36,808 nucleotides of DNA, taken from contig NZ_AUEF01000021.1 in assembly GCF_000425845.1 (NCBI RefSeq), positions 1 through 36,808 of the forward strand, given 5' to 3'. Shown piece by piece: positions 24,777 to 32,770 of this stretch. Below the pieces are notes generated by a model, which saw nothing but the letters and a program-made list of their open reading frames with translations, did no database searches and was not told the DNA's origin. Both the position numbers and the translations under genes were made by a program. Source of the DNA: Jeotgalicoccus psychrophilus DSM 19085 (lineage in GTDB: Bacteria; Bacillota; Bacilli; Staphylococcales; Salinicoccaceae). The stretch's first letter is position 1, and every line of letters begins with the position of its first letter.

Positions 24777-25193
24777 GTGGAACAGTCAAAAGCTATTGAG
24801 CGAATTGAGGAAATTTTAAACGAATCGAAAATCGGTGTTTTATCAACAGCGAAAGATAATGTGCCCAATGCACGTTATATGTGGTTTTATAATGACGGTT
24901 TAACACTATACGCGAAAACAAATGATCAGTCGCCGAAATATGATGAGCTTGGAGAAAACCCGAAGGCACATGTGCTTCTCGGATTTAATGATACTGATAA
25001 TAACGCTTTTGTTGAAATAAACGGGAATGTTGAACGAATTAACGATCAGCAAACGATTGACTGGCTGTGGGAAAAACAGGATAAAAGCTTCTTTGATTCA
25101 AAAGAGAATCCTCATCTTAAAGTATTAAAAATTACACCGGATGCAATTAAAATTATGAATGATGATTATGAACCAGTCGAAGTGATTCTATAA
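24777..25193 (+). CDS. pyridoxamine 5'-phosphate oxidase-like flavin-binding protein (general stress protein 26 type)
   Basis: A 138-aa split-barrel protein. Seen: IGVLSTAKDNVPNARYMWF (residues 19-37), LYAKTNDQSPKYDELGENPKAHVLLG, FVEINGNVERI and the C-terminal LKVLKITPDAIKIM, the pattern of the general stress protein 26 / PNPOx-like branch. Such proteins bind FMN, FAD or F420 as dimers; the true cofactor and reaction are unknown. Translation starts with GTG 24777 behind AGGTGAT, and there is no better ATG. It is a single gene with its own terminator. Confidence 0.88.
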   Translation: MEQSKAIERIEEILNESKIGVLSTAKDNVPNARYMWFYNDGLTLYAKTNDQSPKYDELGENPKAHVLLGFNDTDNNAFVEINGNVERINDQQTIDWLWEKQDKSFFDSKENPHLKVLKITPDAIKIMNDDYEPVEVIL

Positions 25194-25195
25194 AT

Positions 25196-25224
25196 AAAAA
25201 GTGGGAGCCTGCTCTCACTTTTTA
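25196..25224 (+). terminator. terminator
   Basis: AAAAAGTGGGAG pairs with CTCTCACTTTTT (one G-T pair) around CCTG and is followed by T-rich sequence, directly behind the PNPOx-like gene. Confidence 0.85.
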
Positions 25225-25255
25225 TTTTAATTAATAATTTTTGGAAGGTGATGTA

Positions 25256-25993
25256 ATGAGTCCTCAGAAAAAATGGGCAGCAGGTTATTTAGCTGCTTTT
25301 ATAGTAATGATAGTAATGAACTACTTTGTAGGAACTAATGTTGGAAATGTTGCGGACAGTAACCAGCCTATTATTCAGCCGGCGGGATTTGCGTTTTCCA
25401 TATGGGGATTAATATATATTCTGGTATTTATATTGATAATTAAGCAGTTCTTTCAGAAAACTTGGGAAGATTCTCCAGCTTACAAATTAAAATACTGGCC
25501 AATCATTAACTTCTTACTCAACAGTGCATGGATTTTAGTATTTACTCAGCAAATGATACTGGCGTCAGTAATTGTAATTTTTGCATTGCTGATTACACTA
25601 ATTATTATGCATATTTTAATTACGAATCAGAATTACAGCTGGTTTGACCGATTCCCTTATTCTGTTTATTTTGCCTGGGTCACAGTCGCTTCTATTGTTA
25701 ATGTGTTCCAGTTGACGAACGATAATAATATCAATTCTATAGCTGGTCTGGATGAATTAACATGGACAATTATTATGCTGTCAGCTGCGGGCGTCATCGG
25801 TTTAATTACAGCATTTTACTTTAAAGATTGGCTATATCCGCTTGTTATTATTTGGCCGCTCTACGCCATCTATGTTGAGAATAGCAGCGAGTATTCAAGC
25901 TTGGATATAACATTGCTGATTATAAGCGTACTGCTAGCAGCTTGCTCTGTGATTACAATTTTATTTAAAAATAAAAATAAAAAACCCGTTTAA
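25256..25993 (+). CDS. TspO/MBR-like membrane protein
   Basis: A 245-aa, tryptophan-rich integral membrane protein with about seven hydrophobic segments. Motifs that recall the TspO/MBR family are QPAGFAFSIWGLIYILVF (about residues 43-60), LLNSAWILVF and FPYSVYFAWVTVASIVN. It is longer than classical five-helix TspO (about 160 aa), as in the extended 'tryptophan-rich sensory protein' group of Firmicutes. Family members bind porphyrins or other hydrophobic ligands; the role of this branch is unknown. ATG 25256 follows GGAAGGTG; the upstream in-frame TTG at 25241 overlaps that site. The terminator behind it overlaps the stop codon. Confidence 0.82.
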   Translation: MSPQKKWAAGYLAAFIVMIVMNYFVGTNVGNVADSNQPIIQPAGFAFSIWGLIYILVFILIIKQFFQKTWEDSPAYKLKYWPIINFLLNSAWILVFTQQMILASVIVIFALLITLIIMHILITNQNYSWFDRFPYSVYFAWVTVASIVNVFQLTNDNNINSIAGLDELTWTIIMLSAAGVIGLITAFYFKDWLYPLVIIWPLYAIYVENSSEYSSLDITLLIISVLLAACSVITILFKNKNKKPV

Positions 25994-26013
25994 CCAAGCT
26001 GGTAAGCGGGTTT
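25982..26013 (+). terminator. terminator overlapping the TspO-like stop codon
   Basis: AAACCCG pairs with CGGGTTT, extended by an inner imperfect helix around AAGCT. The stop codon is inside the stem. It separates the TspO-like gene from glnA 53 bp further on. Confidence 0.75.
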
Positions 26014-26065
26014 ATAAAGAAAGAGAAGATTTATGTGTTAAATATATTTAGGAGTGGTCATTTAA

Positions 26066-27400
26066 ATGAGTAAAATATCTAAGGAAGATATTTTAAAGAT
26101 TGCACAAGAAGAAAAGATTGGTTATGTAAAACTACAGTTCACTGATATATTAGGTGCACTTAAAAATGTGGAAATCCCTGTTGAGCAGCTGGAAGAAGCA
26201 CTGGATGGGGAAATAATGTTCGATGGTTCTTCTATTGAAGGGTTTGTCCGCGTTGAAGAATCGGATATGTATTTAAAGCCTGATTATAATACTTGGAGTA
26301 TTTTCCCATGGTCTGAAGAAAACTGCAGAGTTGCACGATTAATTTGCGATGTGCATAACTTCAATAACGAGCCTTTCGAAGGAGATCCGAGAAGTAATTT
26401 AAAGCGTATTGTTAAAGAAATGGAAGACATGGGTTACGATGCATTTAACCTTGGTCCGGAGCCTGAGTTCTATTTATTTAAATTGGACAAAGACAATAAT
26501 CCCACTACTATCGTGAATGACACGAGCGGTTACTTTGATGTATCGATCACAGATACAAGTGAAAGATGCCGACGTGAAATAGCAAAAACACTTAAGAAAA
26601 TGGATTTTGAAGTAGAAATGTTTCACCATGAAGCAGGACCCAGCCAGCATGAAATCAGTTTTAAATACAGTGATGCGGTAACGTCGAGTGATAATATTCA
26701 GACGTTTAAACTGGTGGCAAAAACAGTAGCCAGACAATACGGTCTGCATGTTACATTTATGCCTAAACCTCTATACGATGAGGCCGGGAGCGGCATGCAT
26801 TATAATGTCTCATTATTTAAAGATGGTGAAAACGTGTTTTACGATAAAGATGATGAGTATGGGCTAAGCGAAGAAATGAAATACTTCATGGCGGGATTAC
26901 TAGACCATGCAAGAGGCTATACGGCAATCTGTAATCCGCTGGTGAATTCATATAAGCGGCTGAGCGCAGGGTTTGAAGCGCCGCGTTATATCGCATGGAG
27001 CGGGAGTAACCGTACACCGCTCTTGAGAATTCCGTCAACAAGAGGTGCGGGTACACGTGCGGAAGTAAGATCATTGGATCCGTCAGCAAACCCGTACCTT
27101 GCGACTGCAGTAATATTAAAAGCGGGATTAAGCGGTATTCAGAATCAGAAAGATCTGACCACACCGGTGGATGAAAATATTTTTGAGATGACGCAAAAAG
27201 AACGTCAGGCAGAAGATGTAGAAGACCTGCCGACAACGTTATATACGGCACTGAAAGCATTAAAAGCAGATGAAGTCATTCAGGAAGCACTGGGTAAACA
27301 CATATGCGACCATTTTATAAAGAATAAGACTTATGAATGGAAAATGTACAGTGCACAAATAACCTCATGGGAAAAAGAACAGTATTTAAGTCAGTATTAA
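26066..27400 (+). CDS. glnA: glutamine synthetase, type I
   Basis: Makes glutamine from glutamate, ammonia and ATP as a dodecamer in the cytoplasm. At 444 aa it matches the Gram-positive GSI-alpha size. Seen: MFDGSSIEGF (residues 51-60, with the latch Asp53), Arg62 in FVRVEE (the residue linked to glutamine feedback in B. subtilis), GPEPEF with Glu132 and Glu134, HHEAGPSQHEI, GSGMHYN, NPLVNSYKRL, SGSNRTPLLRIP and RSLDPSANPYLA. The adenylylation tyrosine region of the beta type is absent. ATG follows GGAG. Unlike most relatives, no glnR gene precedes it, and I find no TGTNA-N7-TNACA site upstream. It has a strong terminator. Confidence 0.96.
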   Translation: MSKISKEDILKIAQEEKIGYVKLQFTDILGALKNVEIPVEQLEEALDGEIMFDGSSIEGFVRVEESDMYLKPDYNTWSIFPWSEENCRVARLICDVHNFNNEPFEGDPRSNLKRIVKEMEDMGYDAFNLGPEPEFYLFKLDKDNNPTTIVNDTSGYFDVSITDTSERCRREIAKTLKKMDFEVEMFHHEAGPSQHEISFKYSDAVTSSDNIQTFKLVAKTVARQYGLHVTFMPKPLYDEAGSGMHYNVSLFKDGENVFYDKDDEYGLSEEMKYFMAGLLDHARGYTAICNPLVNSYKRLSAGFEAPRYIAWSGSNRTPLLRIPSTRGAGTRAEVRSLDPSANPYLATAVILKAGLSGIQNQKDLTTPVDENIFEMTQKERQAEDVEDLPTTLYTALKALKADEVIQEALGKHICDHFIKNKTYEWKMYSAQITSWEKEQYLSQY

Positions 27401-27403
27401 TAT

Positions 27404-27442
27404 AAAGAACGGGAATAACGCTATGCGTTACTCCCGTTCTTT
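27404..27442. terminator. bidirectional terminator of glnA and the YueD-like SDR
   Basis: AAAGAACGGGA pairs with TCCCGTTCTTT, continued by TAACGC/GCGTTA after one mismatch, with a TAT loop. Suitable for both convergent genes. Confidence 0.88.
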
Positions 27443-27444
27443 GT

Positions 27445-28173
27445 TTAGATATAATCTTTTACATCATAGCTTTCTTCGCTGCCGAAGTCTTCCAGCGTCA
27501 CTACTTTATGTAATGCTGCTGCAACGTCTTCAGCTTTGGCAAGCTTGTTTGTTTCCTTATATTCTTTAAAGCGGTCCACATTCGGGAACTCTTTAATATC
27601 GGATGCACGGATAACTTCCTGCATTCCAGTGTCGATAACGCCAGGGTAGAACACCGAGCTCTTAATATTGTTGCCCTGATGAACGTTTTCCTTATCAAGT
27701 ACACTGTGAATCATATTGATTGCAGCTTTCGAACTGCAGTACACGCTCCATCCTTCAACTGGACCGCGTGCCGCACCACTCGTTACGGTAACGATACGTT
27801 TTTCTCCGCCGAAGTTCTTGAAGCGGTTCACAAATCCCTGAATAAGCAGCGTTGGTGCCACCACATTCACTTTATAGTTTGTTAACATATCATCTGATGA
27901 TAAATTGCTGACAGCTTTTACAGGATCAACAATACCTGCAACGTTCAGTAAATATACTTCATCCGTTTCATCTGGATCTACAGAATTGAAGATTTCAGGC
28001 ACAAACTGTTCCATCGCATCTGTATCGCTGAAATCTACTGAAAATGCTTTATGGATATTACCTGTTTCTTCTACACCGCTTCTTGTAATGCTGATAATTT
28101 TACTGTCTTTGAATATTTTTGCAGTCGCTTCACCTAGACCTCTGTTAGTACCTGTTAAAAATACGTATTTCAT
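27445..28173 (-). CDS. SDR family oxidoreductase, YueD / benzil reductase-like
   Basis: A 242-aa short-chain dehydrogenase of the branch that includes B. subtilis YueD ((S)-benzoin-forming benzil reductase) and sepiapterin reductase. Seen: TGTNRGLG (residues 8-15), Arg31 after the second strand (NADP type), NVAG in place of NNAG at 77-80, Ser132, Tyr145 and Lys149 (YCSSK), and FYPGVIDTGMQ. It differs from the other SDRs of the window in cofactor preference and in lacking the VDGG ending. ATG follows AAGGGGG at 9 nt. It is a single gene between glnA and the PPK2 gene. The natural substrate is unknown. Confidence 0.88.
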   Translation of the reverse strand: MKYVFLTGTNRGLGEATAKIFKDSKIISITRSGVEETGNIHKAFSVDFSDTDAMEQFVPEIFNSVDPDETDEVYLLNVAGIVDPVKAVSNLSSDDMLTNYKVNVVAPTLLIQGFVNRFKNFGGEKRIVTVTSGAARGPVEGWSVYCSSKAAINMIHSVLDKENVHQGNNIKSSVFYPGVIDTGMQEVIRASDIKEFPNVDRFKEYKETNKLAKAEDVAAALHKVVTLEDFGSEESYDVKDYI

Positions 28174-28212
28174 TGATGTTTTCCCCCTTGATTTTATGTC
28201 ACAACAATTCTA

Positions 28213-29652
28213 TTATACTCTTTTATTCCAATCTGCTAAACGTTCTTCACATATTTTTATAATAGTTTTCAATGCAGTAATACGAGCATAACGCTTATCG
28301 TTTGCCGGTATGACTATCCACGGTGCATAGTCAGTATCTGTTTGACGAATCATATCTTCAGAAGCTTCCAGGTATAAATCCCATTTCTCACGGTTTCGCC
28401 AGTCTTCATCTGTAATCTTCCATTGTTTTTCAGGCGTGTCCTCACGGTCTTTAAGCCGTTCGAGCTGCTCATTCTTATCCAGTGAAAGGAAGAATTTAAT
28501 TATGATGGCTCCAGAATTATGCAGAGACTGTTCAAAATCATTGATTTCTTCATAGGCCTGCTGCCATGCATCCTGTGAAGCGAAACCTTCTACACGTTCG
28601 ACGAGAACCCGTCCATACCAGCTGCGGTCAAAAAATCCAATGTGGCCGCTTCTTGGTGTCCGTTTCGCAAACCGCCATAAGTAATGATGGGCAAGCTCGA
28701 TATCAGTCGGGGCACCAATAGCATTGTTTTTATAGCCCGTCGGATCAAGGAGTGCTCTCGTACGTTTAATGTTACCGCCTTTGCCGGCAGCGTCCATTCC
28801 TTCATAAACTAAGACAAGCGGAATCTTCTCCTGATAGAGCTGGAATTGAATTTCACGCATTCTTGCCTGTAAATCCGGCAGTATTTCTTTATATTCATGC
28901 TTTGGGATAGTTTCTTTATCAAAATCAAATGTGAACAAGTCAGTTTTAAAGTTATCGCTGAACCTGCCTTCGGTCTTTGGCTTATTTTTATGCTCAGCTT
29001 TAATACGTTTCTTTAAACGAGTAATGATCGCAGAGTATAAAGTATTTGCGGCATCTTCTTTGTTATGAAAATCAATCTGAGTCCACGGAGAAACTGTCTC
29101 ATCCTGCAGGAAGTATTCCATTTCTTCATCATAGTCATGGTGCTGCAGGCGGCTCTGGAATTCTTCAGCTTTCCATTTCAGCATAGGGTTATCTTTCAGC
29201 TTCTGAATATGACGTTCCCGGACTTCTTTATCCGTAGTAATGTAAAATTTTAAAACCTCATAGCCGTTGTTTGTTAAAGTTTCTTCAAAGTTCTTCATAT
29301 CTTCTTCAATCAATTTGAAGTCAGTATTAATATTGCGCTTGATATTATAATCCTTGTATTCTATTAATTGCGAGTACCAGCTTCTGAAATGAATATTAAT
29401 ATTGCCGTCTTTCGGCAGATGATACCAGTAGCGGTGAAGGAAAGGATACCTTAAATCGGCTTCTCTCGGGGGACGCGTGGCGACGAAGTTTGTATACTTC
29501 GCATCGAGCGACATATATAAGGCATTTGATAACCGTGATTTACCCGATGCAGGAGCGCCTTCAATAATAATCATGACAGGAATACCCATATTGTGTGTCC
29601 TGCGTGTGACTTCTCCTAATTCAAATTCCAGGTCTTTATCAATTGAAATCAT
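28213..29652 (-). CDS. two-domain PPK2-family polyphosphate phosphotransferase (PAP-like)
   Basis: A 479-aa protein made of two PPK2 domains. The C-terminal one (about residues 250-479) has the full motif set: EGMDAAGKGG (Walker A, 284-293), a lid with RTPRSGHIG, and FFDRSWYGRVLVERV (340-354). The N-terminal one (about 20-220) keeps the fold pattern (RYWYHLPKDGNINIHFRSWY) but has EGAPASGKS for Walker A, without the aspartate used in PPK2 catalysis. This matches class II PPK2 enzymes such as PAP, which phosphorylate AMP with polyphosphate and in which the C-terminal half is considered active. ATG follows GGAG. It is divergent from the LysR gene. Confidence 0.9.
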   Translation of the reverse strand: MISIDKDLEFELGEVTRRTHNMGIPVMIIIEGAPASGKSRLSNALYMSLDAKYTNFVATRPPREADLRYPFLHRYWYHLPKDGNINIHFRSWYSQLIEYKDYNIKRNINTDFKLIEEDMKNFEETLTNNGYEVLKFYITTDKEVRERHIQKLKDNPMLKWKAEEFQSRLQHHDYDEEMEYFLQDETVSPWTQIDFHNKEDAANTLYSAIITRLKKRIKAEHKNKPKTEGRFSDNFKTDLFTFDFDKETIPKHEYKEILPDLQARMREIQFQLYQEKIPLVLVYEGMDAAGKGGNIKRTRALLDPTGYKNNAIGAPTDIELAHHYLWRFAKRTPRSGHIGFFDRSWYGRVLVERVEGFASQDAWQQAYEEINDFEQSLHNSGAIIIKFFLSLDKNEQLERLKDREDTPEKQWKITDEDWRNREKWDLYLEASEDMIRQTDTDYAPWIVIPANDKRYARITALKTIIKICEERLADWNKRV

Positions 29653-29840
29653 GTTTATCCATCTCCAATCTGAATATATCGATTCAACTTAAAGAATATC
29701 TATTAATTCCAGTATATCTTTAACCGGAGAAACTGGGTACTATATAAACAAATTGTTAACTTTTTACATTATGCGATAGTAAAATCTGATAACATGAAGA
29801 GTGAATTATAGTCTTTAAAGCATTAAAAAGGGGTGGTCCG

Positions 29841-30707
29841 ATGGATCAGAAGGATTGGAAAATATTAAAATTGCTCTATGAAGAGAAGAATATTACGAAA
29901 ACAGCTGAGAAATTATATGTTTCGCAACCTTCATTAAGTTATCGTTTGAAAAATTTAGAAAAAGAAATAGGAACCGAGCTTATTTTTAAAACGAAAACAG
30001 GTATTGAATTTACGTCTGAAGGAGAATATCTCGTTAAATATGCAAAAGATATGCTGCAGCAGCTTCAGGTGGTTAAAGATAATATTAATAATATGAGTGA
30101 AGAAATATCGGGCACACTGAAGATCGGTGTATCCAGTAACTTTGCTCAATATGTTCTGCCTAACCTGCTTAAAACATTTTCAAATAAATATCCTGAAGTA
30201 CGTTTTAATGTTAGAACAGGTGTGAGTTCAGATGTTTATAAGATGTTAAACGATTCATCAGTTCATATTGGTATTCTTAGAAGAGATTATCAATGGCAAA
30301 GCAGGAAGTATTTATTAAATCAGGAACCGCTGTATATTATTTCTCAAAACGAAATTAATGTGCAGGAATTACCTTCATATAAGCAGATAGATTATAAAAC
30401 AGATTCTTCTCTTAAAGAGATTATTAACCGCTGGTGGACGACTGAATTTGCTTCGCCGGCAAGTATAGAAATGGAAGTAGATCGTCTTGATACGTGTAAG
30501 GAATTAGTAAAAAGCGGTTTAGGATATTCTATTGTGCCTGAAATTTGTTTAAAAGAAGAGGAGAACCTGTATAAATCAAAAGTTGAATCGAAAGACGGAG
30601 CTTTAATAAAAAGAGATACATGGATAATGTACAATGAGGACTACGAAAATCTGGTTATTGTAAAAAAATTCATTGAACATATGCGCTCGTGGGGAAATAT
30701 CAAATAA
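29841..30707 (+). CDS. LysR family transcriptional regulator
   Basis: A 288-aa regulator. The N-terminal winged helix is clear: DWKILKLLYEEKNITKTAEKLYVSQPSLSYRLKNLEKEIGTELIFKTK, about residues 5-52. The remainder is a periplasmic-binding-like ligand domain (GTLKIGVSSNFAQYVLP from about residue 90). ATG follows AAGGGG. It is convergent with the TcuA-like flavoprotein gene and divergent from the PPK2 gene. LysR proteins usually act on a divergent neighbour, which here would be PPK2, but a TcuR-like role for the flavoprotein gene is also possible. A weak promoter-like pair, TTAACT and TAAAAT with an 17-bp spacer, lies near 29757-29785. Confidence 0.92.
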   Translation: MDQKDWKILKLLYEEKNITKTAEKLYVSQPSLSYRLKNLEKEIGTELIFKTKTGIEFTSEGEYLVKYAKDMLQQLQVVKDNINNMSEEISGTLKIGVSSNFAQYVLPNLLKTFSNKYPEVRFNVRTGVSSDVYKMLNDSSVHIGILRRDYQWQSRKYLLNQEPLYIISQNEINVQELPSYKQIDYKTDSSLKEIINRWWTTEFASPASIEMEVDRLDTCKELVKSGLGYSIVPEICLKEEENLYKSKVESKDGALIKRDTWIMYNEDYENLVIVKKFIEHMRSWGNIK

Positions 30708-30742
30708 AAAAAGGAAAGCATCGGGGGGATGCTTTCCTTTTT
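30708..30742. terminator. bidirectional terminator
   Basis: AAAAAGGAAAGCATC and GATGCTTTCCTTTTT form a perfect 15-bp stem around a G-rich loop, between the convergent LysR and TcuA-like genes. Confidence 0.93.
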
Positions 30743-30751
30743 AATTTATGT

Positions 30752-32248
30752 CTAATTCTGTGCTGCTGTAGAAAGATAGTTTTTAACTGAGTCACCTGCA
30801 GTTTTTCCGAATACAGATCCTGACATTAAGCCTGAACCGCCGGGATAGTTATGGTAGAAAAGATCTCCGACCATCTCGCCTGCAGCATATAACCCTTCAA
30901 TAGGTTGATCATTCTCATCCAGTACTTCTGATTTGTTGTTTACTTTGATTGCACCGAAAGTAAATGTGATACCGCAAGTAATCGGATAAGCGTAAAAAGG
31001 ACCTTCGTTAAACTTAAGCGCCCAGTTTGTTTTGTTCGGCGATAAGCCGACTGTTGTTTTACCGTCTTTCACACTCGGGTTGTAGTCGCCGTCCTGAACT
31101 GCATCGTTGTAGCTGTTAATTGTCTCCAGGAAATTTTCTTTATCAACGCCCATTTTCACTGCAAGTTCTTCTACAGTGTCAGCTTTCAGCATTGTTGCTT
31201 CTTCTAAATTGTACTCTACTCTCAGCATGTCTCTGACTTGCTCGTCGTAGATTTGGAATGCTTTTTGCTGGGTCTGTTTCAGAGTTTCTTTACCGTATTT
31301 TGCATAGGTGTAGTTTCTGAAATCAGCACCTTCGTCAACGAAACGTTCTCCTTCAACGTTAACGATTAATCCTAATGGATATGATGATTTCTTATAGATG
31401 TCACCAGGTTTGCTGTAGTCACCAGTTTTAGGTGAGTTGTAGTCTGTAGTATGTGCGTGACAGCCGTCATATTGTCCTGCTTTTACTGCACCGACTTCAA
31501 GTGCCATTGTGATACCGTCACCTGTGTTGTATTCGCTTCCGCGGACAATTGCGTTTTCCCATTCTTTGCCGAGGTGCTCCATACGTTTTTTCTTATCGGC
31601 TTCAAATCCGCCGCTTGCAAGAACGACTGATTTAGTTTTAACAAGTACTTTACCGTGCTCTTCACTGTTTACGTGAACCCCTGTAATTTTCCCATCTGCT
31701 TTTTCAAGCTTTTCAGCAGGTGATGCGTACCAGAAGTCCACACCGTTCTCTTCTGCTTTTTTGAATAATGATTTTACAAGACCGATACCTTTATCGACTG
31801 TTTTAACAGGCAGACCGCCCCAGAATGATTTCTTTCCGTCTTTTTCAAAGAATTGATTTTCATTTAACTGGAACTCTACGCCCTGTTCTTTCATCCAAAG
31901 AATTGTTTCATATGACTTGCCTGTTAAATGTTCAGCAAGACTTGGGTTGCTTTCGTTTTTAGTAACGTTCATTAAGTCGCCGTGATAATCCTCTGTTGCA
32001 TATTTTGGTAATTCAATTGAGTTTAGTTCTTCTTCAGATAAGTTGTCTACAACCTTACTTAAACCGTCAAGATTGTTGTAAGCAAAACGTATTGCACCGT
32101 CAGTAAAGAATGAGTTGCCTCCGCGTTTGTGCTGCGGTCCCTTTTCAACAACAAGTACTTTTAAATTCTCTTCACTAGCGGATACCGCTGCACTTAATGC
32201 TGCGTTACCGGATCCTACTACAACTAAATCGTATTCATAGTCTGTCAT
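30752..32248 (-). CDS. FAD-dependent dehydrogenase, tricarballylate dehydrogenase (TcuA)-like
   Basis: A 498-aa flavoprotein of the fumarate reductase / succinate dehydrogenase family. Seen: the dinucleotide-binding VGSGNAALSAA (residues 11-21), Glu35 that binds the ribose (VVEKG), HKRGGNSFFTDGAIRFAY (40-57), which is characteristic of TcuA, and a C-terminal YAAGEMVGD then GGSGLMSGSVFGK for FAD. By family it would oxidise tricarballylate to cis-aconitate or carry out a related reaction on a dicarboxylate. ATG 32248 lies behind AGGGGG; a start at 32329 would precede that site. No TcuB partner or TcuC transporter is visible. The LysR gene is convergent. Confidence 0.85.
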   Translation of the reverse strand: MTDYEYDLVVVGSGNAALSAAVSASEENLKVLVVEKGPQHKRGGNSFFTDGAIRFAYNNLDGLSKVVDNLSEEELNSIELPKYATEDYHGDLMNVTKNESNPSLAEHLTGKSYETILWMKEQGVEFQLNENQFFEKDGKKSFWGGLPVKTVDKGIGLVKSLFKKAEENGVDFWYASPAEKLEKADGKITGVHVNSEEHGKVLVKTKSVVLASGGFEADKKKRMEHLGKEWENAIVRGSEYNTGDGITMALEVGAVKAGQYDGCHAHTTDYNSPKTGDYSKPGDIYKKSSYPLGLIVNVEGERFVDEGADFRNYTYAKYGKETLKQTQQKAFQIYDEQVRDMLRVEYNLEEATMLKADTVEELAVKMGVDKENFLETINSYNDAVQDGDYNPSVKDGKTTVGLSPNKTNWALKFNEGPFYAYPITCGITFTFGAIKVNNKSEVLDENDQPIEGLYAAGEMVGDLFYHNYPGGSGLMSGSVFGKTAGDSVKNYLSTAAQN

Positions 32249-32482
32249 TTTATATTTCCCCCTGTGTTTGATGTATAGCTTAAGATTAGAACATTTCTGA
32301 TAATAAATGAAATATCTTTTTTGAATCAATTATGATAAAAATATTCTATGATGCTTTAACTTCAGTTGATTAGCAGTTAAATTCATAGTATTAAGCAGCG
32401 AATTAATAGTCAGAAATATCAATACATTGCGTTTACCATAGTAATGTACTATATTTTAGAAAGAGTTTTTCAACTGAATACT
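32249..32482. promoter_or_regulatory. divergent promoter region of the TcuA-like gene and rib operon
   Basis: This gap has no gene. For the rib operon a candidate sigma-A promoter is TTGCGT (32427-32432), a 17-bp spacer and TATATT (32450-32455), placing the start about 20 nt before the FMN aptamer. A perfect dyad ATAGTA-ATG-TACTAT (32438-32452) overlaps the -10 and might be an operator. The rest is AT-rich with nothing else I can name. Confidence 0.45.
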
Positions 32483-32622
32483 ATTCTTTCGGGGCAGGGT
32501 GTAATTCCCAACCGGCGGTAATCTTTTTAGAAAGCCCGCGACCTGTACGGTATTTATACCGTATGGCTGATTCAGTTAAAGTCTGAAGCCGACAGTTAAA
32601 GTCTGGATGGGAGAGAGAATAA
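32483..32622 (+). promoter_or_regulatory. FMN riboswitch (RFN element)
   Basis: The RFN blocks occur in order: GGGGCAGGGTGTAATTCCC, AACCGGCGGTAA, AGCCCGCGACC, a variable stem (GTACGGTATT/ATACCGTAT), GCTGATTCAG, AAGCCGACAGT and TCTGGATGGGAGAGAG. TATTCTTTC (32483-32491) and GAGAGAATA (32614-32622) form the closing helix. It precedes ribD, with a terminator between, so FMN should repress the operon. The 13-mer CAGTTAAAGTCTG occurs twice inside (32574-32586, 32594-32606). Confidence 0.97.
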
Positions 32623-32712
32623 TGCAGCAGCGTAAAAATGTCTTTTTAATTCATTTTATATACGTCTATTTAACATTGTGTGAAACACTGTGTTAATTCA
32701 GCATACATTTTT

Positions 32713-32753
32713 TAGCGCCTTCGGATAAGTTTATTCGACGGTGCTATTTTTTT
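32713..32753 (+). terminator. riboswitch-controlled terminator before ribD
   Basis: TAGCGCC pairs with GGTGCTA (one G-T pair) and TTCG with CGA inside, followed by seven T. The ribD ribosome site starts just behind it. This is the likely attenuator of the FMN riboswitch. Confidence 0.87.
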
Positions 32754-32770
32754 ATTCAGGAGGTAAAAAC

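Noticed and set aside
32741-32770. Upstream GTG start for ribD
   Set aside because: It lies in the terminator stem and T-tract; AGGAGG 7 nt before TTG 32771 and the family N-terminus support the shorter form.
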